Positions 14,588 to 22,060 of a DNA stretch of 37,592 nucleotides are shown here, piece by piece. The notes beneath the pieces are model-generated. The model did not search any database, had not been told where the DNA came from, and was given only the letters and a program-made list of their open reading frames with translations. Source of the stretch: CAZKWG01 sp964615375 (GTDB lineage Bacteria > Myxococcota_A > UBA796 > CAZKWG01). The stretch's first letter is position 1. Every line of letters begins with the position of its first letter. Position numbers and translations under genes: made by a program. The stretch lies in the NCBI GenBank assembly GCA_964615375.1, contig CAZTOW010000073.1:1-37592 (forward strand). Reading direction: 5' to 3'.

Positions 14588-16261
14588 CTATCCCAGTTTC
14601 GGGGATGCCTCCCAGGGCTGGCGCGTGCGCAGCTCGGCCACGGGGAGCTCGCCCTCCGCGACCCGCCCGGTCTTCGCGTCGTGGATGCGCCAGGCGAGGG
14701 TGCGCCCGAAGAGGGGCTGCGACTCCACGAAGACGCAGCGCAGCTCGCCCTCCTCGAAGCCGCACTGCGCCTGGATGTTCTGCAGGAGCTGCTCCTGGTG
14801 CAGGTGGCCCTCGCCGAAGTTCCAGCCCAGCGCCAGCCCCGCCACCAGCTCGCCGTCCAGCCACTCGTAGTCCTGAAGCCGATCGACCGCCCGGGGGATG
14901 AGCAGCGGAAGGGCGCGCCCGTGCAGGTGCATGAGGCGGAAGCCCATGACCTTGCTCACCAGCCCGACCGAGGTGCCGTGATCGTAGAGCCGGTCGAGCT
15001 GCTCATAGGTGAGCCCGGCGCTCTTCGTCAGCCGGTTCAGCTTCTGCGAGGCGTCGCCTTGGAAGAGCCAGATGGACCAGGCCCAGTTGCCCGCGTAGTA
15101 GCGCATGGCCAGCAGGAAGGAGATGGCGCGGGGGTAGAGGTTGCCCAGCAGGGGCAGGCCGAGGGTCCAGATGGCCAGGAAGATGGCTATCGGCGCGGGC
15201 CCGATGGCGCTGAGCGAGACGTCGGGGTGGGCCCAGAAGAGGGCGAAGCCGCCGTAGACCACCATCACGTTCCACTCCAGCGGCACGCCCATGGGCACGT
15301 TGCTGGTGATGAAGGCGTGCAAGGCCAGCATCAGGAGAATTGCGACCATGGGCTCCGAGCCGAGCGGCGTGAGCAGGAAGGCCAGCGGCACGCCCAGCTC
15401 CAGCGCCGTGCCCGCGTGCGCCATGAGCGTCGCCAGGCGGCTGGGGCGCAGATCCTCGGGGTAGCTCCGATACATCCGCTCGCGGATCCACCGGGCGCGG
15501 GTGAGCGGGCCGTTGCTCACCATCACCGCCACCACCGTCGGGAAGTGGTGGTTGAGCTTGGACACGCCCGCCCAGAACCACAGCGCGAGCTGCACGGCCT
15601 TGGAGCCCGCGATCCAGTCGCTGGCGAAGGCGAAGCACACGAGGGTCACCCAGTAATGTTCGGCCCGCGCCGCCAGAAAGATCGTCTTGTCCAATACGCC
15701 CAGCGCCGGCACCAGGAGCACGAGGGGCAGCAGCTCGGCGGCACCCAGGGTCGGGGCGACCAGCGCGCGCAGGGCGCAGAGGATCAGCGCGCCGTACAGC
15801 GCGACTTCCAGCAGGGTGCGGCGGGCCCCTCCCACCAGCGGCAGGCCCGAGAGCAGGGGCAGCTTCGTCGTGCCCGGCCGCAGGAAGTACAGCAGCCCGC
15901 CCACCGGCGGCAGGTAGCGCCCGGTCAGCGGCCCGCTCCCGCAGCCGAGGCCCAGCACCTCGAAGAGCAGGCTCCACACGATGGCCTTCTGAAACGCGAG
16001 CGGCGCCAGCCACCAGCCCGCCACCGAGGTCGGCGCCCCCAGCGTCGGGCTGAAGCCGCAGAAGAAGAGCCAGCCGCCGATGTACGCCGCGATCTTGAGC
16101 GCGTAGACCGCGTAGACTCCCAGGGGCGAGCCGTAGCCCTGCAGCGCCCAGGCCTCGCAGACGGCGCGGGCGCGCTCGGCCAGGGGCAGGCGCAGCCAGG
16201 CGAGGGGGTCATAGGGCGGCGGGGTCGGCGTGAGCAGGGGGAGTCGCGGCGCGGTGGGCAT
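14588..16261 (-). CDS. DUF3556 multi-pass membrane protein
   Basis: A 557-residue integral membrane protein resembling DUF3556, a family of unknown function found in actinobacteria and some Myxococcota. The N-terminus PYDPLAWLRLPLAERARAV and the following CEAWALQGYGSPLGVYAVY match what I recall of the family start. About ten hydrophobic segments follow, for example IGGWLFFCGFSPTLG, LLEVALYGALILCALRALV and IAIFLAIWTLGLPLLGNLYP. The last 150 residues are soluble and include RLMHLHGRALPLLIPRAVDR and GWNFGEGHLHQEQLLQNIQ, His-rich segments of unknown role. No function is known to me. It is divergent from the kinase-FGE gene, with 100 bases between the starts, and is followed after 27 bases by the beta-helix lipoprotein gene, so the two may act together at the envelope. 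Confidence 0.75.
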   Translation of the reverse strand: MPTAPRLPLLTPTPPPYDPLAWLRLPLAERARAVCEAWALQGYGSPLGVYAVYALKIAAYIGGWLFFCGFSPTLGAPTSVAGWWLAPLAFQKAIVWSLLFEVLGLGCGSGPLTGRYLPPVGGLLYFLRPGTTKLPLLSGLPLVGGARRTLLEVALYGALILCALRALVAPTLGAAELLPLVLLVPALGVLDKTIFLAARAEHYWVTLVCFAFASDWIAGSKAVQLALWFWAGVSKLNHHFPTVVAVMVSNGPLTRARWIRERMYRSYPEDLRPSRLATLMAHAGTALELGVPLAFLLTPLGSEPMVAILLMLALHAFITSNVPMGVPLEWNVMVVYGGFALFWAHPDVSLSAIGPAPIAIFLAIWTLGLPLLGNLYPRAISFLLAMRYYAGNWAWSIWLFQGDASQKLNRLTKSAGLTYEQLDRLYDHGTSVGLVSKVMGFRLMHLHGRALPLLIPRAVDRLQDYEWLDGELVAGLALGWNFGEGHLHQEQLLQNIQAQCGFEEGELRCVFVESQPLFGRTLAWRIHDAKTGRVAEGELPVAELRTRQPWEASPKLG

Positions 16262-16361
16262 GGGGACCTCCGGAGGATCCTACGACGCAGGGTCGGCAAC
16301 AGATGGTTTCAAGTCTCCCCGCGCGGTGCGCCGAGGCGCGCGCACAGATAGCCTCTCCCCG

Positions 16362-18863
16362 ATGAACCCGCGCGACCCCACGAACGTGGAGACCGAGGCG
16401 CTCTCCGTCGAGCCGCAGGCGCCGGACGCGCTCGAGTCCGGCGGCTCGCTGGCGGAGCTGGCCTCGACCTTCGTGGGGCGCCGGCGCGGCCCCGAGGACG
16501 ACGAGACGCGCGAGCTGCCCCCGGGCGCGGAGCGCTACATCGACCAGGGGCGGCTGGGCCGGGGGGGCATGGGCGAGGTCCGCCAGGTGATGGACACGGT
16601 GCTGGACCGCACGCTGGCCATGAAGGTGCTGCGCGCCGAGCGCTTCAGCGAGGGCCACGTCCGACGCCAGTTCCTGGAGGAGGCTCGGGTGACGGCCGGG
16701 CTGGAGCACCCGGGCATCGTGCCGGTCCACGACCTGGGGACGCTGCCCGACGGCCGCCCCTACTTCACGATGAAGCAGGTCGAGGGCCGGGTCCTGGGCG
16801 AGGCCATCCGCGAGCTGCACGGTCGCGGCGAGGACGAGCCGGGGCTCCGCGCGCTGCTGGAGGTGTTCCAGCGGGCCTGCGAGGCGGTGGCCTTCGCGCA
16901 CGCCCGGGGCATCGTACACCGCGATCTCAAGCCTTCCAACATCATGATCGGCCCCTATGGCGACGTGCTGGTGCTGGACTGGGGGCTGGCGGCTCGCGTG
17001 GGGACGCAGGTGGCGCAGGGGCAGCTCGCCGGCACCCCCGAGTACATGGCGCCCGAGGCCTTCCTGCGCCTGCCCCTGGACGAGCGGGTGGACGTCTGGT
17101 CGCTGGGGGTCGTGCTGTGCGAGATCCTCTGCGGCGCCCGCCCGTTTCGCGGCGCCGACGTCAACGCGCTGCTGGCGGCGATGCTGCGCGGCCCCCCTCC
17201 GAAGGTCAACCCGCCCGCCTGGGTCCCCGAGGAGCTGCGCCAGCTCTGCCTGCGGATGCTGCGCCGCCGCCCCGAGGCCCGCCCGGCGAACGCGGGCGAG
17301 GTCGTCTCGGAGATCGCCGCCTTTCTCCATGGGTCGCGCCAGCGCGCGCTGGCCGAGCAGCTCCTGGCGCAGGCCGAGGCGCGCGGAGAGCAGGCCGAGC
17401 TCGGGCGCGCGCGCGCTCGGGAGCTGAAGGACGAGGCCGCGCGGAAGGCGGCGGAGATGGTCCCCACGGCGCCGGAGGCGGTCAAGCGCCCCCTCTGGGA
17501 TCTGGAGGATCAGTCGCGGGTCCTCGAGCAGTCCGCGGAGATCGCCGAGATCGAGCGCCTCGCGCTGCTCCGCCAGGCGCTCACCCACGCCCCGAACCTG
17601 ACGGCGGCGCATGCGGGCCTGGTCGCGCTCTATGTGCGACAGGTGGAGCAGGCGGAGCGACGCCGCGACGCCGCCGCCGCCACCCAGGCCGAGATCCTGC
17701 TCCGCGACCACCTGCCGCACCTCGGGGAGCAGGAGCGGGACCGGGTCGGCGCCTGGCTGCGCGGCGACGGCGCCGTCACCCTGCTCACCGACGCGCCCGC
17801 GGAGGTCCTGGCCTTCCGGTGCGAGCTCCAGGGCCGTCGCCTGCGGCCGCGCTTCGTGAAGCGCCTGGGGTGGACGCCGCTCGTCGAGGTGCCCCTCGGT
17901 CGCGGGAGCTGGGTGCTCCTGCTCCGAGCCCCCGGGCGCCCGCCCGTGCGCTACCCGGTCCACCTCGGGCGCGGAGAGCTGTGGTCCGGCCTCGCCCCGG
18001 GGGAGACCGAGCCCGCGATAATCAACCTCCCCCGCCAGCTCCGGCCCGGCGAGCGCTACGTCCCCGCGGGCTGGTTCCTGTCGGGCGGGGCGCCCACGGC
18101 CTCCGGCCCCTCGCCCCTGGTCCCCCTCTGGTGCCCTGGCTTCGTCATCGGTCGGGACCCCGTCACGAACGCCGAGTATCTGGCCTATCTCCAGGATCTG
18201 GACGCGCGAGGGCGACCCTCCGCGCCCCACGCGCCGCGCTACCCCGCCAGCGGCGACGTGGAGCCCCCCATTCGGGGCGAGCCCGGCGCCTGGGAGGTGG
18301 TCGGCCACCCTCAGGCCCCGGTGACCTTCGTGAGCTGGTGGGACGGGGTCGCCTTCGCCGCCTGGAAGGCCGAGCGGGAGGGCCTGCCCTGGCGCCTGCC
18401 GGCGGAGCTGGAGTGGGAGAAGGCCGCGCGCGGCGTCGATGGGCGCACCCGCCCCTGGGGTGAGCACGCCGACCCGGCCTTCGCGCTCACCCGCGAGCAC
18501 AACCCCAACGGCGGCTCGCCTGCGCCGGTCTGGCGCTTCGCCGCGGATCGAAGCCCCTACGGCGTGCGCGGGATGGGCGGGAACACCCGCGACTGGTGCC
18601 TGGACCCCTACCGGGTCGAGGGCCCGGAGACCTCCGGCCAGCGCGTCCACATCCCGCTGGGAGCGTCGAGCCCTAACGGCGCTCGGGAGGCCCGGGGCGC
18701 GCACCTGGCGGATCTGGCCGAGGCCAGCCGCGTGACGCTCCGAGGGGGAGGCGTGGCGGAGGTGCGGCGGGTTTACCTCGGCTTTCGGGTCGCGCGGAGC
18801 CTGGTCGAGCGCGAGAGTGAGCAATCTTTTACTCAGGAGCGCGTCGACGCCGTCGCGTCGTGA
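16362..18863 (+). CDS. Ser/Thr kinase fused to an FGE-sulfatase (SUMF1-like) domain
   Basis: An 833-residue protein. The kinase domain (about 58-330) has a full glycine loop GRLGRGGMGEV (63-73), Lys88 in AMKVL, catalytic HRDLKPSN (186-193) and AGTPEYMAPEAF. The DFG motif reads DWG (206-208), common in kinases of this phylum and of Planctomycetes. A helical region (about 330-480) and a beta-rich linker follow. The C-terminal 220 residues, from FVIGRDPVTNAEYL near 593, match the formylglycine-generating-enzyme fold, with PVTFVSWWDGVAFAAWKA, RLPAELEWEKAARG, GNTRDWCLDPYR and a final YLGFRVAR. FGE-like domains in such fusions are usually not true sulfatase activators and may bind ligands or peptides. 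ATG 16362 is the start nearest the conserved N-terminus. No membrane helix is seen. Confidence 0.93.
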   Translation: MNPRDPTNVETEALSVEPQAPDALESGGSLAELASTFVGRRRGPEDDETRELPPGAERYIDQGRLGRGGMGEVRQVMDTVLDRTLAMKVLRAERFSEGHVRRQFLEEARVTAGLEHPGIVPVHDLGTLPDGRPYFTMKQVEGRVLGEAIRELHGRGEDEPGLRALLEVFQRACEAVAFAHARGIVHRDLKPSNIMIGPYGDVLVLDWGLAARVGTQVAQGQLAGTPEYMAPEAFLRLPLDERVDVWSLGVVLCEILCGARPFRGADVNALLAAMLRGPPPKVNPPAWVPEELRQLCLRMLRRRPEARPANAGEVVSEIAAFLHGSRQRALAEQLLAQAEARGEQAELGRARARELKDEAARKAAEMVPTAPEAVKRPLWDLEDQSRVLEQSAEIAEIERLALLRQALTHAPNLTAAHAGLVALYVRQVEQAERRRDAAAATQAEILLRDHLPHLGEQERDRVGAWLRGDGAVTLLTDAPAEVLAFRCELQGRRLRPRFVKRLGWTPLVEVPLGRGSWVLLLRAPGRPPVRYPVHLGRGELWSGLAPGETEPAIINLPRQLRPGERYVPAGWFLSGGAPTASGPSPLVPLWCPGFVIGRDPVTNAEYLAYLQDLDARGRPSAPHAPRYPASGDVEPPIRGEPGAWEVVGHPQAPVTFVSWWDGVAFAAWKAEREGLPWRLPAELEWEKAARGVDGRTRPWGEHADPAFALTREHNPNGGSPAPVWRFAADRSPYGVRGMGGNTRDWCLDPYRVEGPETSGQRVHIPLGASSPNGAREARGAHLADLAEASRVTLRGGGVAEVRRVYLGFRVARSLVERESEQSFTQERVDAVAS

Positions 18864-18963
18864 CCTGCGCTTCACCTGGACGCCGGGCCTGGTCCGCTCG
18901 CCAGCGGCGGGCCCCCCTCGCGCTGGATAGGCGGAGCGGAGCGCCACGCCAGAGGAGCGCACC

Positions 18964-20277
18964 ATGCCCACCGACCGCGGGATCCTCGCCGCGTTGACCG
19001 TCCTGCTCGCCTGCGCGCGCCACGAGACCCCCGCGCCCTCCGTGACGAGCAGCCCCGCCGCCGCGCCCGAGGGGGCGGTCCTGGTCCAGGCCTCGGAGCC
19101 GGTCCCCTGCGACGCGCCCCCGCCCCTGCCGCCCGAGGGCGCGCCGACGCCGCAGAACCAGCCGCCGCCGCCGGGCGACGGGCCCACGCTGGCCCTGAGC
19201 CGGGCCTGGTTCTACAAGGAGGGCGGTCGCCCCGTCCCCGGCCCGGCCCAGCTCCTGATCTTCCGCGAGACGCCGGCCGGCTGGGTGTCCAGCAAGCTGG
19301 AGGACGCCGACTCCAACGTCTTCCACCAGAGCTTCCGCCTCGGACAGGGCCTGGTGACCCTGGGGGCTCAGCGCGCGCTGCTGCGCCTGTGGACGCCGGG
19401 GCCTGAGGGCTGGAGCGCCAGCACCCTGTTCGAGGGCGACTGGTGCGGGAAGTTCGACCGCCTGCGCGAGCTGGAGCGCGCCAATGTAGACCGCGACCGC
19501 CCCGAGGAGTGGGTGATCGCCACCCATGATCAGGGCGTTGTGGTGGTCCTGGAGGGCATCCCCGGCCGCCAGCGCGCCCTCGAGCTGGATCGCCAGCCGG
19601 ACACCTTCGTCCACGAGATCGAGCTGGGCGACCTGGACGGGGACGGCGTGGACGAGATCGTGGCCACGCGCACGCAGAGGACCGGGATGGAGACACACAG
19701 CGAGGTCGTGAGATATCGCTGGACCGAGGCCGGCTACCTGCGCGAGACCCTCCTGATCGACGAGCGGGCGGCCATCCACGAGGTCCTGTTGGCGGATCTG
19801 GACGGCGACCAGCAGGAGGATCTCTACGTCTCCGTCCCCAGGGTCCCCGAAGAGAAGGGGGGCGAGCCCTGGGTCGAGCTGCGGCGACTGCGCGCGAAGA
19901 GGGGCGCCTGGACCGCCGAGACGGTCGCGCGCGTCGAGGACCGGAGCGTGCGCTTCCTCCTGGACGCTGATCTGGACGGCGACGGGGCCCGCGAGCTGGT
20001 GGCGACCGGGATGCGCCACGGGGTCTACCGGCTGGAGCCGCGGCGCCGCGGCCCCTGGCCCGTGTCCAGAATCTCCGAGAGCTCGAGCGGCTTCGAGCAC
20101 GCCGCCCTCGCCCTGGACCTGAACCGCGACGGTCTCGACGAGCTGTACGTCGCCGACGACGATCAGGGCGAGCTGGAGCGCCTCAGCCTGGACCCCGCCA
20201 CCGGGGACTGGGTGAGTGAGGTCCTGGGCACCTACGGGAAGGACAGCTTCACCTGGAACATCGCCCCGGGGCCCTGA
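18964..20277 (+). CDS. FG-GAP/VCBS repeat lipoprotein
   Basis: A 437-residue predicted lipoprotein with lipobox LTVLLAC (Cys17) and a Pro/Ala-rich linker up to about 75. The rest is a beta-propeller of FG-GAP/VCBS-type repeats, each with an Asp-rich calcium loop: ELGDLDGDGVDEIV, LLADLDGDQQEDLYV, DADLDGDGARELVATG and ALDLNRDGLDELYVAD. Such propellers bind ligands or proteins at the surface. The ATG at 18964 follows GAGGAG. It lies 100 bases after the kinase-FGE gene on the same strand, so it could be co-transcribed. It has no catalytic motif that I can see, and ends 34 bases from the convergent metzincin gene. Confidence 0.87.
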   Translation: MPTDRGILAALTVLLACARHETPAPSVTSSPAAAPEGAVLVQASEPVPCDAPPPLPPEGAPTPQNQPPPPGDGPTLALSRAWFYKEGGRPVPGPAQLLIFRETPAGWVSSKLEDADSNVFHQSFRLGQGLVTLGAQRALLRLWTPGPEGWSASTLFEGDWCGKFDRLRELERANVDRDRPEEWVIATHDQGVVVVLEGIPGRQRALELDRQPDTFVHEIELGDLDGDGVDEIVATRTQRTGMETHSEVVRYRWTEAGYLRETLLIDERAAIHEVLLADLDGDQQEDLYVSVPRVPEEKGGEPWVELRRLRAKRGAWTAETVARVEDRSVRFLLDADLDGDGARELVATGMRHGVYRLEPRRRGPWPVSRISESSSGFEHAALALDLNRDGLDELYVADDDQGELERLSLDPATGDWVSEVLGTYGKDSFTWNIAPGP

Positions 20278-20310
20278 GCGCGCTCCCTGGGGCGGCGTCC
20301 TGGGCAAGGA

Positions 20311-21693
20311 TCAGACGTCGTCGATGCAGTCGGCGATGTTCTGGTCGTTGGCGTCGCTGAAGAAGGGCTTGCGGAAGTCGGGGTCCAGGCCGCCGGACGC
20401 GCCGCTGAGCATCAGCGTGCAGCCGCAGAGGTTGGGGAAGGCCCCGCCCGCGCAGGCGTTCAGCTCGCCGTCCTCGTGCAGCCCGCCCAGCAGGTGGCCG
20501 ATCTCGTGGGCGGCGACGACGGTGCGGCCGAAGAGCGTGGAGAACTGGTAGCCGCCGTCCACGTCGGGCACCTGCTGGCCCCAGGCGTGGTTGCGCTGGT
20601 GGGCGAAGCTGGTGCCGAAGCCCAGGTCGTCCGAGCCGGCGTTGCAGATGCTGCCCGCGCGCCCGCCGATGCCCGTCTTCATGTCCTTCCCGACGAAGAA
20701 GAAGCTCAGCTCGTTCTTGCCGTGGTGGTTGATCATGTAGTAGTCGGGGTCGTTGATCTCGTCGGTCAGCTTCACCTTGTCCGTGGTCGTCGGGCCGTTC
20801 TTCACCCAGGTCTCCTGGCTGGCGACCTTGAAGTCCACGCGGAAGACGCCGGAGGAGGCGGGCTCGATGATCCCGTAGATGATCTGGACGGCGACCATCG
20901 TGGTCATCTGGCGGCTCTGCCAGGTGTCGGGATCGAGATCATAGAAGGCCGCGTCGGCGTCCAGCATGATGGGGATGGTGCGGGAGACCTGGTCGTTGCC
21001 GTCGTCGGGCTTGGGCGGGTCCTTCTCCTCGGGCTCCTCGGGCTCCTCCGGCCAGTCCGGGTCGTTGCCCTCGGGCTGCATCGCGTACTGATCGTCGGCG
21101 GAGTAGATCGCCGTGCAGCCCCGCTCCACGCCGGGCCGGGCGCCCGTGGCGTTGAGCAGCAGGCTCTCGGCGCTCTCGAAGAAGAACCAGCCCAGCGTGT
21201 CGTCGACCAGCATGCCCTCGAACATGGTGGCGTCGCCGGGCCGCTCGCCGTCCAGCAGCGTGATGTAGCCGCAGCCCTGGCCGGAGTCGCAGGTCAGGAG
21301 CCAGGTGGTGGGCTCGGTCAGGCGGGACAGGCTCTCGACACTGGCCACGTCGCTCTTGGTGGCCGCGGTCGCGCCCTCGGCGGCGATGCTCATCGGGCTG
21401 AGCGTGACGGTGACCTCGGTGAGCCGGCCTTCGCGCCCGATCACGGGCAGCCCGACGCGGCGGCCCTCGCTGGCGGCGGAGGCCAGCGCCTCGGGGTCCA
21501 GCTTCGTCATCTGCAGGCCGGGGATGCCGTCGGTCACGGCGCGCTCGATGGTGGCGTCGAGCCGCTCGGCGCTCTCGCAGTCGCCGTAGACCGCGTCGCG
21601 ATGGTGGCTGGGGTCGGTGCTGAGGTCGCGGGTGCCCGCGGAGCCGGCGCAGGCCGCCAGCAGCACGGTGGAGAGAGGGAGATAGCGGGACAT
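20311..21693 (-). CDS. Metzincin zinc-protease lipoprotein (reprolysin-like)
   Basis: A 460-residue predicted lipoprotein with lipobox STVLLAAC (Cys15). The C-terminal catalytic part carries HEIGHLLGGLH (396-406), the full metzincin zinc site HExxHxxGxxH, and a downstream Met-turn in CTLMLSG (Met428). Cysteines around 414-425 probably form disulfides. This places it near the M12 / reprolysin-like group of secreted zinc proteases. An acidic Pro/Glu linker (PEEPEEPEEKDPPKPDD, about 225-240) separates an N-terminal region of unknown fold, possibly a prodomain, from the protease. It is likely outer-membrane anchored and cleaves proteins outside the cell. It is divergent from the ferritin-like lipoprotein gene across a 367-base region. 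Confidence 0.9.
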   Translation of the reverse strand: MSRYLPLSTVLLAACAGSAGTRDLSTDPSHHRDAVYGDCESAERLDATIERAVTDGIPGLQMTKLDPEALASAASEGRRVGLPVIGREGRLTEVTVTLSPMSIAAEGATAATKSDVASVESLSRLTEPTTWLLTCDSGQGCGYITLLDGERPGDATMFEGMLVDDTLGWFFFESAESLLLNATGARPGVERGCTAIYSADDQYAMQPEGNDPDWPEEPEEPEEKDPPKPDDGNDQVSRTIPIMLDADAAFYDLDPDTWQSRQMTTMVAVQIIYGIIEPASSGVFRVDFKVASQETWVKNGPTTTDKVKLTDEINDPDYYMINHHGKNELSFFFVGKDMKTGIGGRAGSICNAGSDDLGFGTSFAHQRNHAWGQQVPDVDGGYQFSTLFGRTVVAAHEIGHLLGGLHEDGELNACAGGAFPNLCGCTLMLSGASGGLDPDFRKPFFSDANDQNIADCIDDV

Positions 21694-22060
21694 GGTCGCC
21701 TCGGGTCTGGGGTCAGCGGGATCGCTGCTGAGCCCCTGGAGAGCAAGCGGCGTGCCAGGGGGAGGACCCGAGGTGTGGGTCGGTGAGATGTTGGTAGAAC
21801 GTTGGTTTTCTGGCTTGTGGGGGCGTGGGTGGGCGTGTGCGCGCGGTGCGCGCGCATGCGCGGGGGAGATGGCTGACAGCCCTCAGGTGTTGATGTGGCA
21901 ACCCACACACAAACCCCGGGGTCGCTTGACGGTGCGCGGTCGACCCGCAGGATAGCGCCAGAACGCGGCCGAGGGTCGCGTCCGGGCGACGCGGGCGAGG
22001 GGCGGCCCATTGTCACCGCTAGGCGTGTATACTAGATCATGTCACCCCCCGGAGGCCACC
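21694..22060. promoter_or_regulatory. Divergent intergenic region with a possible -10 element
   Basis: No gene. It should hold promoters for the metzincin gene (minus) and the ferritin-like lipoprotein gene (plus). For the latter, TATACT at 22028-22033 is a good -10 hexamer in a small AT-rich patch 28 bases before the start. The best -35 candidate, TTGTCA at 22010, is only 12 bases away, so the pair is not canonical. An alternating GCGCGC-rich stretch lies near 21838-21862. Confidence 0.35.

Noticed and set aside
14255..16351. Plus-strand open frame of about 700 codons opposite the DUF3556 gene
   Set aside because: The opposite frame has clear membrane helices and family motifs; this one is low-complexity Gln/Arg/Gly.
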